Below, in pieces: positions 22,846-34,700 of a stretch of DNA of 64,000 nucleotides. A model generated the notes under the pieces. That model searched no databases. It was not told where the DNA came from and saw only the letters and a program-made list of their open reading frames with translations. This DNA is from Marsupella aquatica. Lineage: Eukaryota; Marchantiophyta. Where the stretch lies: positions 22,382,001-22,446,000 of the forward strand of contig OZ316892.1 in assembly GCA_973895155.1 (NCBI GenBank), read 5' to 3'. The position numbers were made by a program, and so were the translations under genes. Numbering within the stretch: the first letter of the stretch is position 1; the number at the start of each line of letters is the position of its first letter.

Positions 22846-23175
22846 TCATCGTGAAAGGTTCACCCAAGGGTCTTCGTTCCAAATCTTACAACAGAAGTGA
22901 GCCTGTTTGTGGTACTTGTTGTCAAGACGACAACAACAATAGTTACAAGAAAACTCCAAAGAATGTAAACACGCCGTTAACATCAACCTCGAACGAATTG
23001 GAACTCCTGCATCATTCATTCCGCAAAATTCAATGCGGAGAGGATTCTGCCTATCTCCAGGATCAGTACCACCCATCCACAATGCTCCTATACCGATGGG
23101 GAGAACTTTGAGTCGCACGAGTCTCTTGTACAACCGGCGTGCACGTTTGACACAATTTTCAAGGAAGACAGCCAT
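22846..23175 (-). other. Unassigned open frame (109 codons)
   Basis: The reading includes VLPIGIGALWMGGTDPGD and a Cys-rich tail. It lies between the F-box-like gene and the probable minus-strand promoter, so it could be an upstream exon or a small separate gene. I recognise no family and see no decisive splice signals. Confidence 0.25.
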
Positions 23176-23307
23176 TTGTCACAATACCTGTTGTCCACGG
23201 AGTGCAATCGACCTTCCGTTGTGCCTCCTAAACCCGGCAACACTGCGACATCAGAGATGAAGATGAGTCTCCAAACAAAACAAAGGAAAATGATTCTCAC
23301 AGGAGGA

Positions 23308-23642
23308 TGCGATAAGTTTATCGCACTCCGCATTCGAATTGAAAATATGACTTCCTTAGACACCTAAGCCCTGAATTCAATCTTTCACAAAAATGACAAC
23401 TCCGATAAATTTATCGGATTCTCAATTACTCCTCTTTCCATAAAAGAAATGAAGACTCCGATAAATTTATCGGAATGAAGGCAACACCTCTCTAAACACT
23501 GGAACAAATGATTGCAACAGAGGAATGCAGAATGCGATAAATTTATCGCAGTCCGCTCGGATCTGGACATTTTACACTAAATCACTAGTTAGTCTTACAT
23601 GGAGAACTTGAACAGGAATGGCTGTTCCGATAAATTTATCGG
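23308..23642. repeat. Element palindromes, right subterminal cluster
   Basis: Five near-perfect copies at about 23,308, 23,401, 23,457, 23,535 and 23,626, with TCCGATAAATTTATCGGA or TGCGATAAATTTATCGCA. The outer base pairs change in compensating fashion (CC/GG to GC/GC), so symmetry itself seems to be kept. Confidence 0.9.
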
Positions 23643-23767
23643 GTTTTCGGTAGAAAGAGTCGAATCGCTTGGGAGGAATGTAAGACTCGATGGGAGTTTG
23701 GTATTCGCTCTCAGTCAGGAGATATTTGCTCTGGCGAAAGCAAACGTTTTATGGGCAGCCCGCTCCT

Positions 23768-23776
23768 CTTTATATA
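23768..23776 (-). promoter_or_regulatory. TATA box for the element's minus-strand genes
   Basis: TATATAAAG on the minus strand, just outside the right palindrome cluster. Its position mirrors the TATA box at the left end, so transcription would run inwards from both ends. Confidence 0.45.
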
Positions 23777-24350
23777 GGAGACGCTCTAAACCATGGTTAA
23801 TTTCCCCTTTACCATGGTTAAGTTTCCCCTTTACCTGGGTTAGTGCGTGGTCGTTCCTGGATTACACGGTTCGGACCAAGTTACTCGTAGTTTGGACTTT
23901 TTCACTGACGGAATGTAAAACCCGATGCACGTATCACTCCTTGCATTCCCGCGGCGATGCAATGGAGGAAAGTGGCATTTCGGAGAGTTTTTGCCAGTTT
24001 TATCGGTCATTGCATTGCCTTAGAAAAAAATGGGATCGGGCTAAACGAGAACTCCGACACACTTCTCGGTCGGTCCGAAATCGTGTTTACAGCCTAGTAA
24101 CCGTGCGCCCAGACCTGCATTACCCTATACATAACTCTTGGAGGTGAGTGAGAAACTGACCCGCATGGGAAACGGCAAACATGGGTGGTGATGACCAGAG
24201 CGAGCATGGGCCATCCCCTTGACAAGACTCAACGGGAAGATGTGTACAACCATTGGGTGTCCCAATCTTGGTGACAGCCATGGGAATGGGTGACCTCCCA
24301 AAAACATTGTGACCACTGTAAAAACATTTGCTGAACTGCTCCAATTTTTT

Positions 24351-24632
24351 GGGTCATCACCATGGACTCGCCATCTTGGGGTACTTTTGGAAAACCCAGG
24401 GGAAAACTCTCCTATTTTTGGCGGTGATCACCATGGGATATGGCTCTGGTAGGGAATATTGGAGAACCCCATTACTATTTTTGGGCCAATTTAATTTTTT
24501 TGGGTGATCGTTATGGGATGTGGCCAGGGTACAAAATATTGGGGAACCTATTCACTATTTCTGGGCTCCTTTAATAATTGTGGGTGATCACCATGGGATG
24601 TGGCCATGGTAGGGAAATATTGGGGGTATGGA
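24351..24632 (+). repeat. Degenerate tandem repeat, ~105-bp unit, about three copies
   Basis: Units contain GGTGATCACCATGGGATATG, then TAGGGAATATTGG...AACCC and CTATTTTTGGGC. Copies diverge by substitutions and small gaps. The repeat lies beyond the right end of the large element. Confidence 0.6.
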
Positions 24633-24904
24633 ACAAGAAATTTATTAGGATGTGGCAGTGCCCTAAATATAGTGAACCCTTTTTTTGTGATAAAGGGGTT
24701 TGTGGATCTGTCGCATCCGAGAGATCTTTTTGCAATGGGAGCTAAGAGGGTACCATAGGGGCAAGACACATTAGGGAAGCAGGATGATCGCCTTGAGGTT
24801 GGGAGAGTGAGACAAGGGGTCCCGGTAAGCATTATCCTGGACGGATATTGGGTCCCATCAACCCACCATCAAAGTCTCAATACTCTTGCAATGGAGTGGT
24901 GGTT

Positions 24905-25005
24905 ATCACTTGACATCTTTTTATTATTTTGATATATTTTTATCACTTGACATCTTCTTATCACTCCACATCTTTTGTGCAATACCGGGGCATTGGGTTG
25001 TGTAT
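24905..25005 (+). repeat. Fragment of the ACATCTTTTGTGC terminal-repeat family
   Basis: Repeats of ATCACTTGACATCTT followed by ACATCTTTTGTGCAATACCG and GGGCATTGGG. The same order of motifs ends the repeat block near 38,517 and appears inverted near 44,193. Confidence 0.5.
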
Positions 25006-26630
25006 GATAAAAAAATTATTTATTTTGAAATTTGGTAAAATGTATGACCTGACACAAAGTGCATCAAGGATAGGGTACGAGGGGCTCAATAAATATGTAT
25101 GATCTGAGATTAAGTGCATAAATGATATCAAATGCACTTATTGGATAATGCACCGTACACATGGAGATTCCGCAAAGGACATCTCGTACAATCATGAGGA
25201 TAACTGCAAATTTGGGGTGGTGCTTGGGGTGGTTTCCCGGCAGGGAGCCTGCACTTAAAATGGGGAATACTTATGCAATTAGGGCACGCATTACGAAATG
25301 GGTATACTTCTGCGCTTAAAATAGGGTATACTGTACGGGCGCCATACTTTACAGCATGGGCACGCGCAAGTTCTAAACCCGGGAGAGTCAAAAGACCTCA
25401 ACTGTACGCTTTGCAAGGACTCGTCAGATTGGTTGGGTCCACGCTCGTTTGCATGGGGATTCGATCTTGCACTTTTTAAAAGAATCATAGTTTATTATAT
25501 GTGGACCTGCAACAGAGGTCAACGTGGGGAACGTCAACACGAATGTTCCTTAAAAACTTTTCACGATGATTGAATAAGCATCATTCTGCCGCAACTTCCG
25601 CTATGAAGGAAATTGAGAATTGTTCCTCTGCGAGTTCTGTGGATTTTGTCAGCAAATAACAAAGACAGTGCTCTTGAGGTGAACCGGTACAAGCGGATAT
25701 CATTCACAGCAACCTCAGTGGAACAGGAGCATGAGAAGAATCAAAGTCAACCGGAAACTTACGAAGGCTCCCACTGGTCAATGGGAAGAGGCGTCTTGTT
25801 TCAACAAAAAGTATTCCACATCAGCTTTCGAAAACAGAATTGAAGGACTCGAGACCCATATTGAGACAAAGGCACTAGTTGTACAACCATGACGTTCAGT
25901 ACAGTCCTCTTTCATCTACGTACGCTGATTCGCTCTCGTCAATGAAGGACATTACAATAAAACAGAAAAGCACCATTACCACTCATCTAGTGTGCCCTGG
26001 ATAAGGTATCACTTGACGATATGTAGAAGAGTGTTCTTCGATGAGTGCAGTGAATCATTCTTGTGTTAGTCCAAGTACTCACTAGTACGTGAATAGTAAG
26101 GTGGCCACACCTTAATTTGGTGCGTTGACACCATTCAATCGACTGGTCCTCCAGTATTGTTGTAAACGATCAAGCTACGGGTACAATATATCGTGTACTT
26201 CACTAATGCGGTGGTCACTACCACCGAAATCGTCAATACAAACACTAGTTACTCGTCTGTGCTACTACTCCACTCTCCTAAACTGTACCCGGTCGCTCTG
26301 CTACGCGGATGAGCAAGCTCACATAGCCAGGTGTATTAGTCGTTTGCTGCCTTGTTTGTAATCAGTGCGTACTCTCTCAGTCATGTTGTAACCGAGTTTC
26401 CCAAAAATAGGCTGACCGCTGAATTGACTAGGGCAGCTGAGATTAGTCTCGTTCTGTGGAATTCTCGATATCAATTAGGATAAATGTTTTGTCCGTCCCA
26501 CACGAATTATCAGTATTTTGCCACATTGTTGCACATGCAAAATTGACAATCGCCCTGTTAGCTAAGAGAAGTGAAATACCCTGGTCTGCGAATAGTTTCC
26601 CTACGTGTTGTACACTAAGTGTTACTGCAA
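25006..26630. other. No gene recognised
   Basis: Only short frames, with no domain, splice chain or repeat of note. Confidence 0.4.
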
Positions 26631-26693
26631 ATGGATCAGGATGATATGTTTTTATATGTTGATGACTGCCTCAAACGGCGACTATGCCTGTTG
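26631..26693 (+). pseudogene. Micropeptide gene copy with an internal deletion
   Basis: ATGGATCAGGATGATATG opens like the intact gene. After GATGAC the segment GCCCCAGCGTGGCTGA is missing (16 bp), which shifts the frame, and CTGCCTCAAACGGCGAC follows as in the array copies. It is clearly derived from the family and broken. Confidence 0.55.
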
Positions 26694-29600
26694 ACTTGCA
26701 TTTGCCGCTGAGCTTCTCTGGAACAGTTCGCGAATGATTCACTGTGTACAGAACAGCTGCAACTGATGAGAAGCAAATCCTAACATGCTTATCTGCTCCA
26801 TTGGCAACCTGTCAAGCAGGATATATACCCAGACGAGTACCCAGAAAGATCATTTGCACTCATTTTTCACCCAAATTTTGTCAGGTGAAGTGCGAGTGCC
26901 AATCTCATTTCACCATCTTACACACCGAATAACATAGCTACAATTAACTGTGACAAGAGACTTGGTGATCGAAGAACTCTTCCAGAAAACAACCACTGAG
27001 CTAAATAATCAGGTGCTCTACAAAGCATGCATGTCAGTGTGGGAATAGGAAAATAGTGCAACTTGCTCAATCATATGGTTCCGGATTTGCACTCGCTAGT
27101 CAGTGAATCTTGCATGATTTGCATTCATGAAGTCAAGGTTAGAAAACGCACTCAATCTTTGTACCCTCTCATGAAATTCGAGGTGCGATTTGGGAAAAAC
27201 TAAGTTATCTGATGTGTATTCGTCTAGTGGTTACATTGCAAATTGTACCTTAATGTCCTGGAACACCTTTACAAGTCGCTCAAGTATGTTGGAATCAGGC
27301 GCTTTCTTTTAGATTGCGCTTCCAAGTGCAGATCGTCAACAGTGTACCATCTTGAGTCGCACTCGATCCACTTTCGCTGGTATTTAGGGGAGCTTTCCCC
27401 ATGTTATTAATCTGATTATTTATCCGTCACCAGTAAAGTTCCTGAAGGACTGTCGATGCCCCCATCGCCGGTGTCCCTTTCATTGTCTAAGTTACCTTGT
27501 GTCTTCTGTACATATACTAGCTCATTGCTACATTCCTCATTAGTGGAGAATCAATAAACATTCTTATAAATTTTATATCCAGTCAGTTTATCGTTTAAGT
27601 TGTTTCTTTGGGAATTCAGTGGCTGAAGTCCATGCCACGATTCACTTTGACTTGACTAAACGTCAAATAAGATTGCACACATTGTCAGATGGCTTCATTT
27701 CCATCGTGCGATGGTTATGTTGCTTAATTCACTCTGCCTTATGTATGTAGCACCTGTAATGCTAAAGTAAACGAGCTCTTCATCATTAGGGTTTGAGCCC
27801 CCGTTCAACATTTATCCCTATTGCTGGAATTCAGCGATATAATTATGCAGGACCTATTGTCACCATTGAATATGAATCGTAGATTAAGATCCGTACTAGG
27901 AAGCACAAAATTTTATGGAGACAGGTAAGGCATCCACGTTGCTAGACTCATCATGACTTGAAGCATTCAAGTTTCAACCTTCGACTCAACTAAACTTGAC
28001 GTTGCTAAGACAGGGAGCGAAAGAAAGGTCCACCACTCCACCTAGCTTTCAATTAATGCGGAACCGCTAAAAGTACATGTAGTTGTTCTCCGAAAGAGCT
28101 TTAACCCCTAGAACTACCTGTAGACGCGGACATGGACAAGAGTTGGTTGTGAAAGCAGGTGGGCAGGCTTCTACATCTGATTAAAGAGCCTATTACGTAA
28201 CAACAAATGCTCGGTATTAAAACACTCCTCGCTGACCAATTAATGTACTGAGCATTGGCTAGAACATAAACCTCAACCCTAGATATGGCTAACGACATTG
28301 ATTTGGGCCTCTCAATGGATCGAGCACTCGATCCGCCCAAATATTCGTTGCCGTCGGTTTGCGCCTCCTAGCTAGTATCAATCAGCCACCTATCGGAGTC
28401 CCGGTAACTCTGCACATCAAAATATGACATAAAATCAGTGAATGCACCCTTGTATTACCACATTTTGGGCTACCTGTCCTGGGAATTTGTTTGGGGTGCT
28501 AAAAGTTTACGTAGGTACTTGTGCAGAGTAGTTGAACGAAGATAGGCGCAGCCATGGAAGACTTTTGACGACAGTCACAACTGCGCACATGTTTTTATTC
28601 TACGTGATGGAGCTAACTATAAATTGTTATTGTACAGGACCATTCGATTTGTACCTGGTTGACCTAGCCTCACTGCACTCGTAGAAATAATAGATTTTCC
28701 CGTGGACTAGTCAACGATTTGAAACCTTACTCATAGAAATCACAGATTGTCAGGTACACTAGTGAACGATTTGCAACCTTGCTGACTACATGAACCAAAA
28801 TTCGGGTCCCCTAACTGCACATCAAAATATGACATATTGTGTATTACATCCCTCCATACCATGATAAATCTACTTAGTTTCTTTAAATCAATGAGTTGCA
28901 CACCACATTTTGATGTGTGATTACCTGCATGCCAAATCTCTACCCCGACAAAATTATGGTACATCCTCCTTGAATGGGATAGTCATACTGATCTACCAGT
29001 AAGTGCCTGTCCAAACGAACTCTGAAGGGCCAGGAAACTCCCACCAGCAAGTCTATAGGAAGTGGCCGTGCGACGCGCGTATGGGCAACTTGAGGCTGAC
29101 AAGTTATCATGAGAAGGTAGTGACACGTCTCCATCCTTGTTGGGAAAGATTTTGAAGACCGTCAGAGTCATGTAGACACAGATTGCTACCCTATTGATAA
29201 CTGACTGAAGGAAGCATTAGGTGCGATAAGTCGCCTTCCCCAGCTTGTGTAGTCGTAATCGACAATAATGACTAGTGAAAGCATACTCGTATTTGATTTC
29301 TGATCTCCAAATGTAGAAGAGGAATCTTTGGACTCGGTCGGGACTCGGGAGTGCAGACCTTAAGTACTCTAATTGAAGCGTGGACTTTCACCATCAACCT
29401 CTGAGTTTAACTTTTTCGGCCATTGACGACGGCACAACAAGAGACAACTGCAGACAAAGCCATAAAGTTCTAGCAAAAGTCAATGGAACGAAACGTACGA
29501 GGTTTTTGTTTGACATGCCGTCATGAGCACTTGGGAGGAAGCCAACGATGTGTGATCCCAACGATGTGATCCCAACGAGCTTAATTATCTAGGGTTCACC

Positions 29601-30600
29601 TTATTACCAGATTTTAAGACGATGCACCCGTTCTAAAGATTCTGGTTCATGGTCACTGGCTGATAGGAAACAAAAACCATAGCCAGTTTTAGAGAAGTGG
29701 CGAATACTTATGAGATGGGTGGAATCTAGCTAATTTTTCGCTACCCAACTCCTCAGTCCCCGGCGACTCTCAGTGCAACCATGAACGGTGGGTAAGCTGC
29801 TGTCGATGACAATGGCTACCCACTGTCGTTGCGTGAAATAGGATCTAAGGCTGTGAGAATTCCTACAGTAACAGCTACAGTGAGGTTGCATGAGCTCAAA
29901 GGACTTTCTAGGCGTTTTCCGGTGGGAAGATCAGGAATCAATTCAAGTATCCCCAGAGCCTTGCTTCAAACAACAGCGATGAGCTCGTCAAATTCTCAAG
30001 CTCATGTGCGAAACCTGCCATACAACCGAACGAGAAGAATGAATTGGAGTGAATTCGAGTGAGTGAAAAGACTGAGTGTTGTACGTTCAAATTGTTGATC
30101 AATTTGATTGAAATCAACACGAGTAGGATAGAGTAGATTTTTGTGTTCCGGATATGCAGCATTGTTTTCTGTCCAGTTCTCATTCGAGAATTGCTAGGAA
30201 GCCTGTTAGAGAATTGAACGAAACCCAACACAACTGACCCACCCCGCAGCAGTAGACGAAATCGAGTACTTCAATCATACCAGGTTTTCAAAATCATTGA
30301 CAAAAACCTACACCCACCTGCAGCCGACAAAGAGCTGATCCTATATTCAGAGAAATAGTTTCCAATCAAACGTAACTCATCATATTCCCTCTGCGTTCAT
30401 GATGTACGAAATTGACAAAAGAAACCATTTTAAGCACAAGAGGCATTAATACGATTCGCCTCTGTAAAATGATATAATATAAGAAGTGTGATTGAACATG
30501 AGCTCATGGAAGATTACTGTGGAGCGGCTCTCATATCCCTGTACATTTTAACTACTGTATGAATGTTGATGCCTCTTCGTTGTTCAGACAATGTCTGGGA
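26694..30600. other. No gene recognised
   Basis: Short frames only. A CTGCACATCAAAATATGACAT segment occurs twice (28,411 and 28,815), with an inverted CACATTTTGATGTG near 28,900, hinting at small repeat fragments. Confidence 0.4.
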
Positions 30601-31356
30601 TCGAGGGAGTCTTTTTACATGGAGTGTCACCGGGAGTCTCACACCCACCCTAAGAAAATTGTCATGATTTAAGTCTTCTTGAATATTAAACTGTTCGGAT
30701 GTTCGGATGTTTTTGATGCTCATGAGATATAATGTGCACGAGTGGAGCATGTACTCAATGAATAAAAGATTATCAGTTTTGAAAGCGAATGCCCTTGAAT
30801 TAGGGGATTCTCCCAAGATTCATCTGCCTATAAAGAATTTGAACTGTACACGTAAATTTTCAAGACCTTCGTGTGTTCTGGATGGGAGCAACTATTGGAG
30901 CTCGTCAATTGCCAGACACCGCTGCCCAAAGAATGCAAATACTGTGTGTTTCTAAATGGGGTGCTTACTTGAGGATGCCCCCAGATCTCAATCCTAGGAA
31001 TTGTCTGCCTATTTACAAGAAAATTGTTCGCGCTGCTTTTGGTCAGGACCTGATCCAGCCACTATTTGGAGGATTCGGCCTTGATAACCATGACCGTCAA
31101 CTGAGCTCGCGAGAATCTATGCACCGCCACGCAAATGTGTGTGATCCTTAAGAGCGATCTGTAAGAATCCAATTCATGTTGCATTTTTTGGAGACCTTGA
31201 CCGCTTCTGAAACCTGAAACTGTCAAATCCTGTCTGAATATGATCATTCTTGCTCTTGTGCATAGCATTGCTGCCAACTATGCCCAGAAGCTGAGAACCT
31301 CAATTCTTCACCCCCTCAGTCCGCTGGAATGTTTGCAAAGACACTATTCCAGAAAA

Positions 31357-31431
31357 TCAACAGTCGTCGCCGTCGGTGGCGCTCAGCCACGCTGGGGCGT
31401 CATCACCGTAAAACATGTCGTTGGGATCCAT
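31357..31431 (-). CDS. Micropeptide gene, dispersed copy (24 aa)
   Basis: Reads MDPNDMFYGDDAPAWLSAT then DGDDC and stop. Compared with the plus-strand partner at 33,961, the differences are mostly synonymous (GAC/GAT, TTT/TTC, TAC/TAT, CTG/TTG, GGC/GGT) plus Thr/Ser exchanges, whereas the surrounding leader and 3' sequence carry indels. This points to selection on the peptide. A TATA box lies 289-294 bp upstream. The C-terminal block is one residue shorter than in the array copies (no Glu before Cys). Confidence 0.6.
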   Translation of the reverse strand: MDPNDMFYGDDAPAWLSATDGDDC

Positions 31432-31719
31432 TTTAGGAAGCGGATTTGTGAACGGATTTGTGAAGTGTTGACTCAATCAAATGGTTCAACGGCGTACAAA
31501 CTTGTCGCCTGCAATTGGATGGCAGATCGTTGAATGGCCAGTCCAGAAACTGGTTTGATCTCAGCCCTCAGAAAGCTCTCGGTTGACAATTCGAGAGGAG
31601 ACTTGCTGTTTGGAGTCCTTGTTGTGTAGTGCTTGATAGCGCTCTGGAGCTGTGTTCAATGGTGAAATGAAATGAGTGTGAAGTTCTCTGATACGAGAGA
31701 CTTGCTGTCCATGGCGGAC

Positions 31720-31725
31720 TTTATA
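31720..31725 (-). promoter_or_regulatory. TATA box of the minus-strand micropeptide gene
   Basis: TATAAA in GAGCTGTATAAAGTCCGCC on the minus strand, in the same context as the box of the plus-strand copy. Confidence 0.5.
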
Positions 31726-31879
31726 CAGCTCGCCATCACGAGGTCTACGCGTCCGAAAAGGCTCGGCCCATGCCCTGCCTCCACCGCGTCGCTGAGGCTC
31801 AGCCCGGACCATCAAAGTTGACCTGACAAGGCTGGAGAGACGGACCGCGGTATAGGTGTGGTTCGTCAAAACAGGGGAT

Positions 31880-33560
31880 TATTATTAATTGGTTAGCAAT
31901 AAAATCTACTCCGAAGCAAAACTGTTTCCTCCCTTGGATCATCGAATCCAACGGCTTTTTGTGGCCTTTCATTCGGTATTTGTTAAGTCAGTCTGTGCGG
32001 TCACCGGCGAGAGTACCAGACCTAGCTGGTCAAGGCCGGGACATGACCGTGAGGTAAGGTACAGGGACGCGGCACAGGAACTCCTCATCAAGTCGTTACA
32101 TCGGAACGACGCGTTTACAGTTACGGGGCACTGTAAAGTTGGGCGAGTCGTTGTTTGTCGCGAGTACTTTACTGGCTCCAAGACCCGCTACATTGCTTGA
32201 CAGTACAGTGCGTGCCATGTAAGTTTAGTAATTCTGCTTTACGGTGGTGTAAGCCCCAACCTTTGGCTTCATGGGGTCAACTTTGAAAATCTCCTTGATG
32301 GGAGTGTTATCTTTGATCAACTGTGGGCTGCCGTTCCAACCCCCGCCAAGTAGAGGTTTCTCCCATGAAGCAAAGTTTTTGAGTTTAGGCCAGCTAATTA
32401 GAAGTAGTTATTACCACAATTACAAGACAGAATATCTAATTTATATAATCACAATCATAGACCATGGTTTGGGGCCTATGGTCTAGAGTGAAGATATGTT
32501 CTAGAGTGAAGTCTTTAGACTGTGCATATAGAGCTCAATAGGTCTCAATAGATCCCATCAGAGCTTAGTGAGTTTCGTGTAGTAACAAAAATACTCACCA
32601 ATATTTATGATTTTTTTATCATTTAACTTATTTCCGTGGCCAATCTTGTCAACTAAAAGCAAGAAAGGGGCCGACATCCTCTTCTAATGTCAGTTCCAGT
32701 GTGACACTGAATCTGCTTCCGCACTCAACTTGAGGTATTAATGCTCAAAACCAGTTGGTCCATTTAAATTTACATGGGTGTCATACCCTTGTAGCAGTGC
32801 AGCAATTTATATCACCAGATAGTACATAATTAAAATTTTCATTTTGAAAAGTAAAAGAAATTTGATCTACTCAGTGTGCACCAGTTTCCCCCCCTCCCAA
32901 AATCAGAAAACAAAAAGAATTCCCCCTCCTCCCACCACATGAAGCATCCCAAGTCCACTTTGTCCGCCCTCATCCCCCTCCCCTGTGCCCCATGCCAATA
33001 CCCTCTCACCAGCTACTAATGTTTGGAATGTGGTTTTGTGTAGGGTAACCCATTCCCAAGAGGGGGCAATGGGATGCCCTCCTAGAAGACCCCAGGGGGT
33101 TAGGGCCCATTAGCCCCAAGTGTAAAGCCTAAGTGAGTTTTTGAATCATTCACATAGTTTTTACAATCATTAATAAAGTCTCATCTGTCAGTCTGTCACT
33201 TGCGCTTTAGGGTATATCTCATTCAATTCCAGAATCCCCAGGCCAGGTTGGCACAGGGGTTCCATGGCCTCACCCGGGGTAATGCCTGGTAACCACTTGC
33301 AAAGACACAAAGAAAAAAAATTCACGAGGGGTTTAAATTTGCACAATACACTCCATTCCTTATTTTTGTTCAGTGTTTTGTAGGGATCCTGGTTGATGAG
33401 CCATTAGATTTCATTATCGAAAGGTCAATATTTAAAGCTGTAGTGCGGAGCAAGTAAATCCGATGGACAAATTCAACGTCTCCCGTCGCTACGGTAATGC
33501 TCTGTGTGACGCGTGGTTCTACTACGAAGGAGCGTTTGAACCACACCGCGCAGTTACCTC
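31880..33560. other. Spacer between the duplication arms, no gene
   Basis: Contains a copy of GTGTAGGGTAACCCATTCCC near 33,038 (also at about 4,488). Otherwise AT-rich, without recognisable genes. Confidence 0.4.
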
Positions 33561-33679
33561 ACGGACGGACTGCGTCCACTGCAGTCCTTCTCTATGGCAG
33601 GGTCAGGTCAACTTTGATGGTCAGGCTAGGGACGCTGAGCCTCAGCTACGCGGTGGAGGCAGAGCCCTTCTCGGAGCTG

Positions 33680-33685
33680 TATAAA
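33680..33685 (+). promoter_or_regulatory. TATA box of the plus-strand micropeptide gene
   Basis: TATAAA in GAGCTGTATAAAGTCCGCC, 281 bp upstream of the ATG. Confidence 0.5.
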
Positions 33686-33960
33686 GTCCGCCATGGACGT
33701 CAAGTCTATCGTATCACCATCTCACCATTGCACACTGCTCAACGGCGCAATCAAGCTCCACACAACAAGGACTCCTGCCAGCAAGTTTCCGGGCCACTCC
33801 TCCTCTCGAACTATCAACCCAGAGCTTTAAACCGATTTCTGGACGGCTCATTCAACGATCTGCGGTCGAATTTCAGGCGCAAAGTGTGTACGCCTTTGAA
33901 GCCATTTGGTTGGGTCAAGGCTAGAGTATTGTACTCAGTTCACGAGTCCACCCTCCTAAA

Positions 33961-34035
33961 ATGGATCCCAACGATATGTTCTATGGTGATGACGCCCCAG
34001 CGTGGTTGACCGCCTCCGACGGTGACGACTGTTGA
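33961..34035 (+). CDS. Micropeptide gene, dispersed copy (24 aa)
   Basis: Reads MDPNDMFYGDDAPAWLTAS then DGDDC and stop. It is identical to the array peptides through residue 19. The leader between TATA box and ATG is about 250 nt and contains other ATGs, so ribosomes would have to scan past them or the leader may be spliced. Function unknown. Confidence 0.6.
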   Translation: MDPNDMFYGDDAPAWLTASDGDDC

Positions 34036-34700
34036 TTTTCTGGACTAGTCTCTTTTTCTAATTCTCGGCGCTGGAGCTTCTTAGTTGATCACTGCTTTTG
34101 GGGCATAGTTGGCAGCAATGCTGTGCACGAGAGCAAGTGTGATCATATTCAGAAAGGATTTGACAGTTTCAGGTTTCAGAAGCGGTCAAAGTGAAGGTGT
34201 ACAGAAAATGCAACATAAATTGGATTCTTACAGATCGCACACATTTGCCCGGCGGAGCACAGATTCTCCCGAGCTCAATTGCCATTTACGAGTCTCGGCG
34301 GAGTGTATAAATGAATATGAAGGCCGAATCTTCCTCCAAATAGCAGTTGAGAATGACACCATTTGGCATTGCTCGATCTTGTGACCGGATTCAGGGCGAT
34401 CAATTATTTTGTAAATAGCTAGCCTAGACAATCGTCAGGATTGAGATCCAGGGGCATCCTAAAGTCAAGCACCCCATTTTGAAACACACACTAATTGCAT
34501 TCTTTGGGCAGTGGGCTCTATCAATTGAAGAGCTCCAATAATTGCCCCCCTCAAGACCTCATTCGGTTCTTGTCAATTTATGTGAAGTCGAACTTCTTAT
34601 AGACAATTAAGCTTTGCGAGAATCCCCTAATCCAAGGGCGTTTCGCTTTTAAACAGGACCACCTGCTATTCATTCCGTGCATAATCTACTCGCGCCGACT

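Larger units (their letters stand above)
10738..24094. mobile_element. Large DNA transposon with DUF7869-like transposase, ParB-methyltransferase and F-box-like genes
   Basis: The left end (GGTTACAAATACGATTTCGG, then ACCGAACGAGAA) matches the inverse of the right end (GGCTGTAAACACGATTTCGG, then ACCGACCGAGAA), giving a terminal inverted repeat of about 30 bp. I see no matching target duplication, so the exact ends may be off by some bases. Inside are a plus-strand transposase gene and a minus-strand ParB-methyltransferase gene with convergent stops, and a minus-strand F-box-like gene. The palindrome CGATAAATTTATCG and its variants occur from 11,281 to 23,642, that is only within these limits, which supports treating the region as one unit. 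The nested solo LTR accounts for 1.7 kb. All three genes are damaged, so this copy is probably dead. I cannot place it in a named superfamily with confidence. Confidence 0.7.
30700..31870 (-). repeat. Inverted duplication, minus arm
   Basis: Read on the minus strand this arm is collinear with 33,560-34,700 on the plus strand: promoter block, leader, micropeptide ORF and 3' region. Shared stretches include GAGCTGTATAAAGTCCGCC and TTTGACAGTTTCAGGTTTC. The arms are moderately diverged with several indels. Confidence 0.7.
33560..34700 (+). repeat. Inverted duplication, plus arm
   Basis: Partner of the minus arm at 30,700-31,870. It shares the promoter, leader, micropeptide ORF and a downstream block ending in CATTCTTTGGGCAGTG-like sequence. 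Confidence 0.7.

Noticed and set aside
10738-24094. Assignment to the KDZ superfamily or to Polinton/Maverick
   Set aside because: No DNA polymerase, capsid or protease genes, and no recognisable KDZ transposase motifs. The transposase resembles DUF7869 proteins, so I leave the class open.
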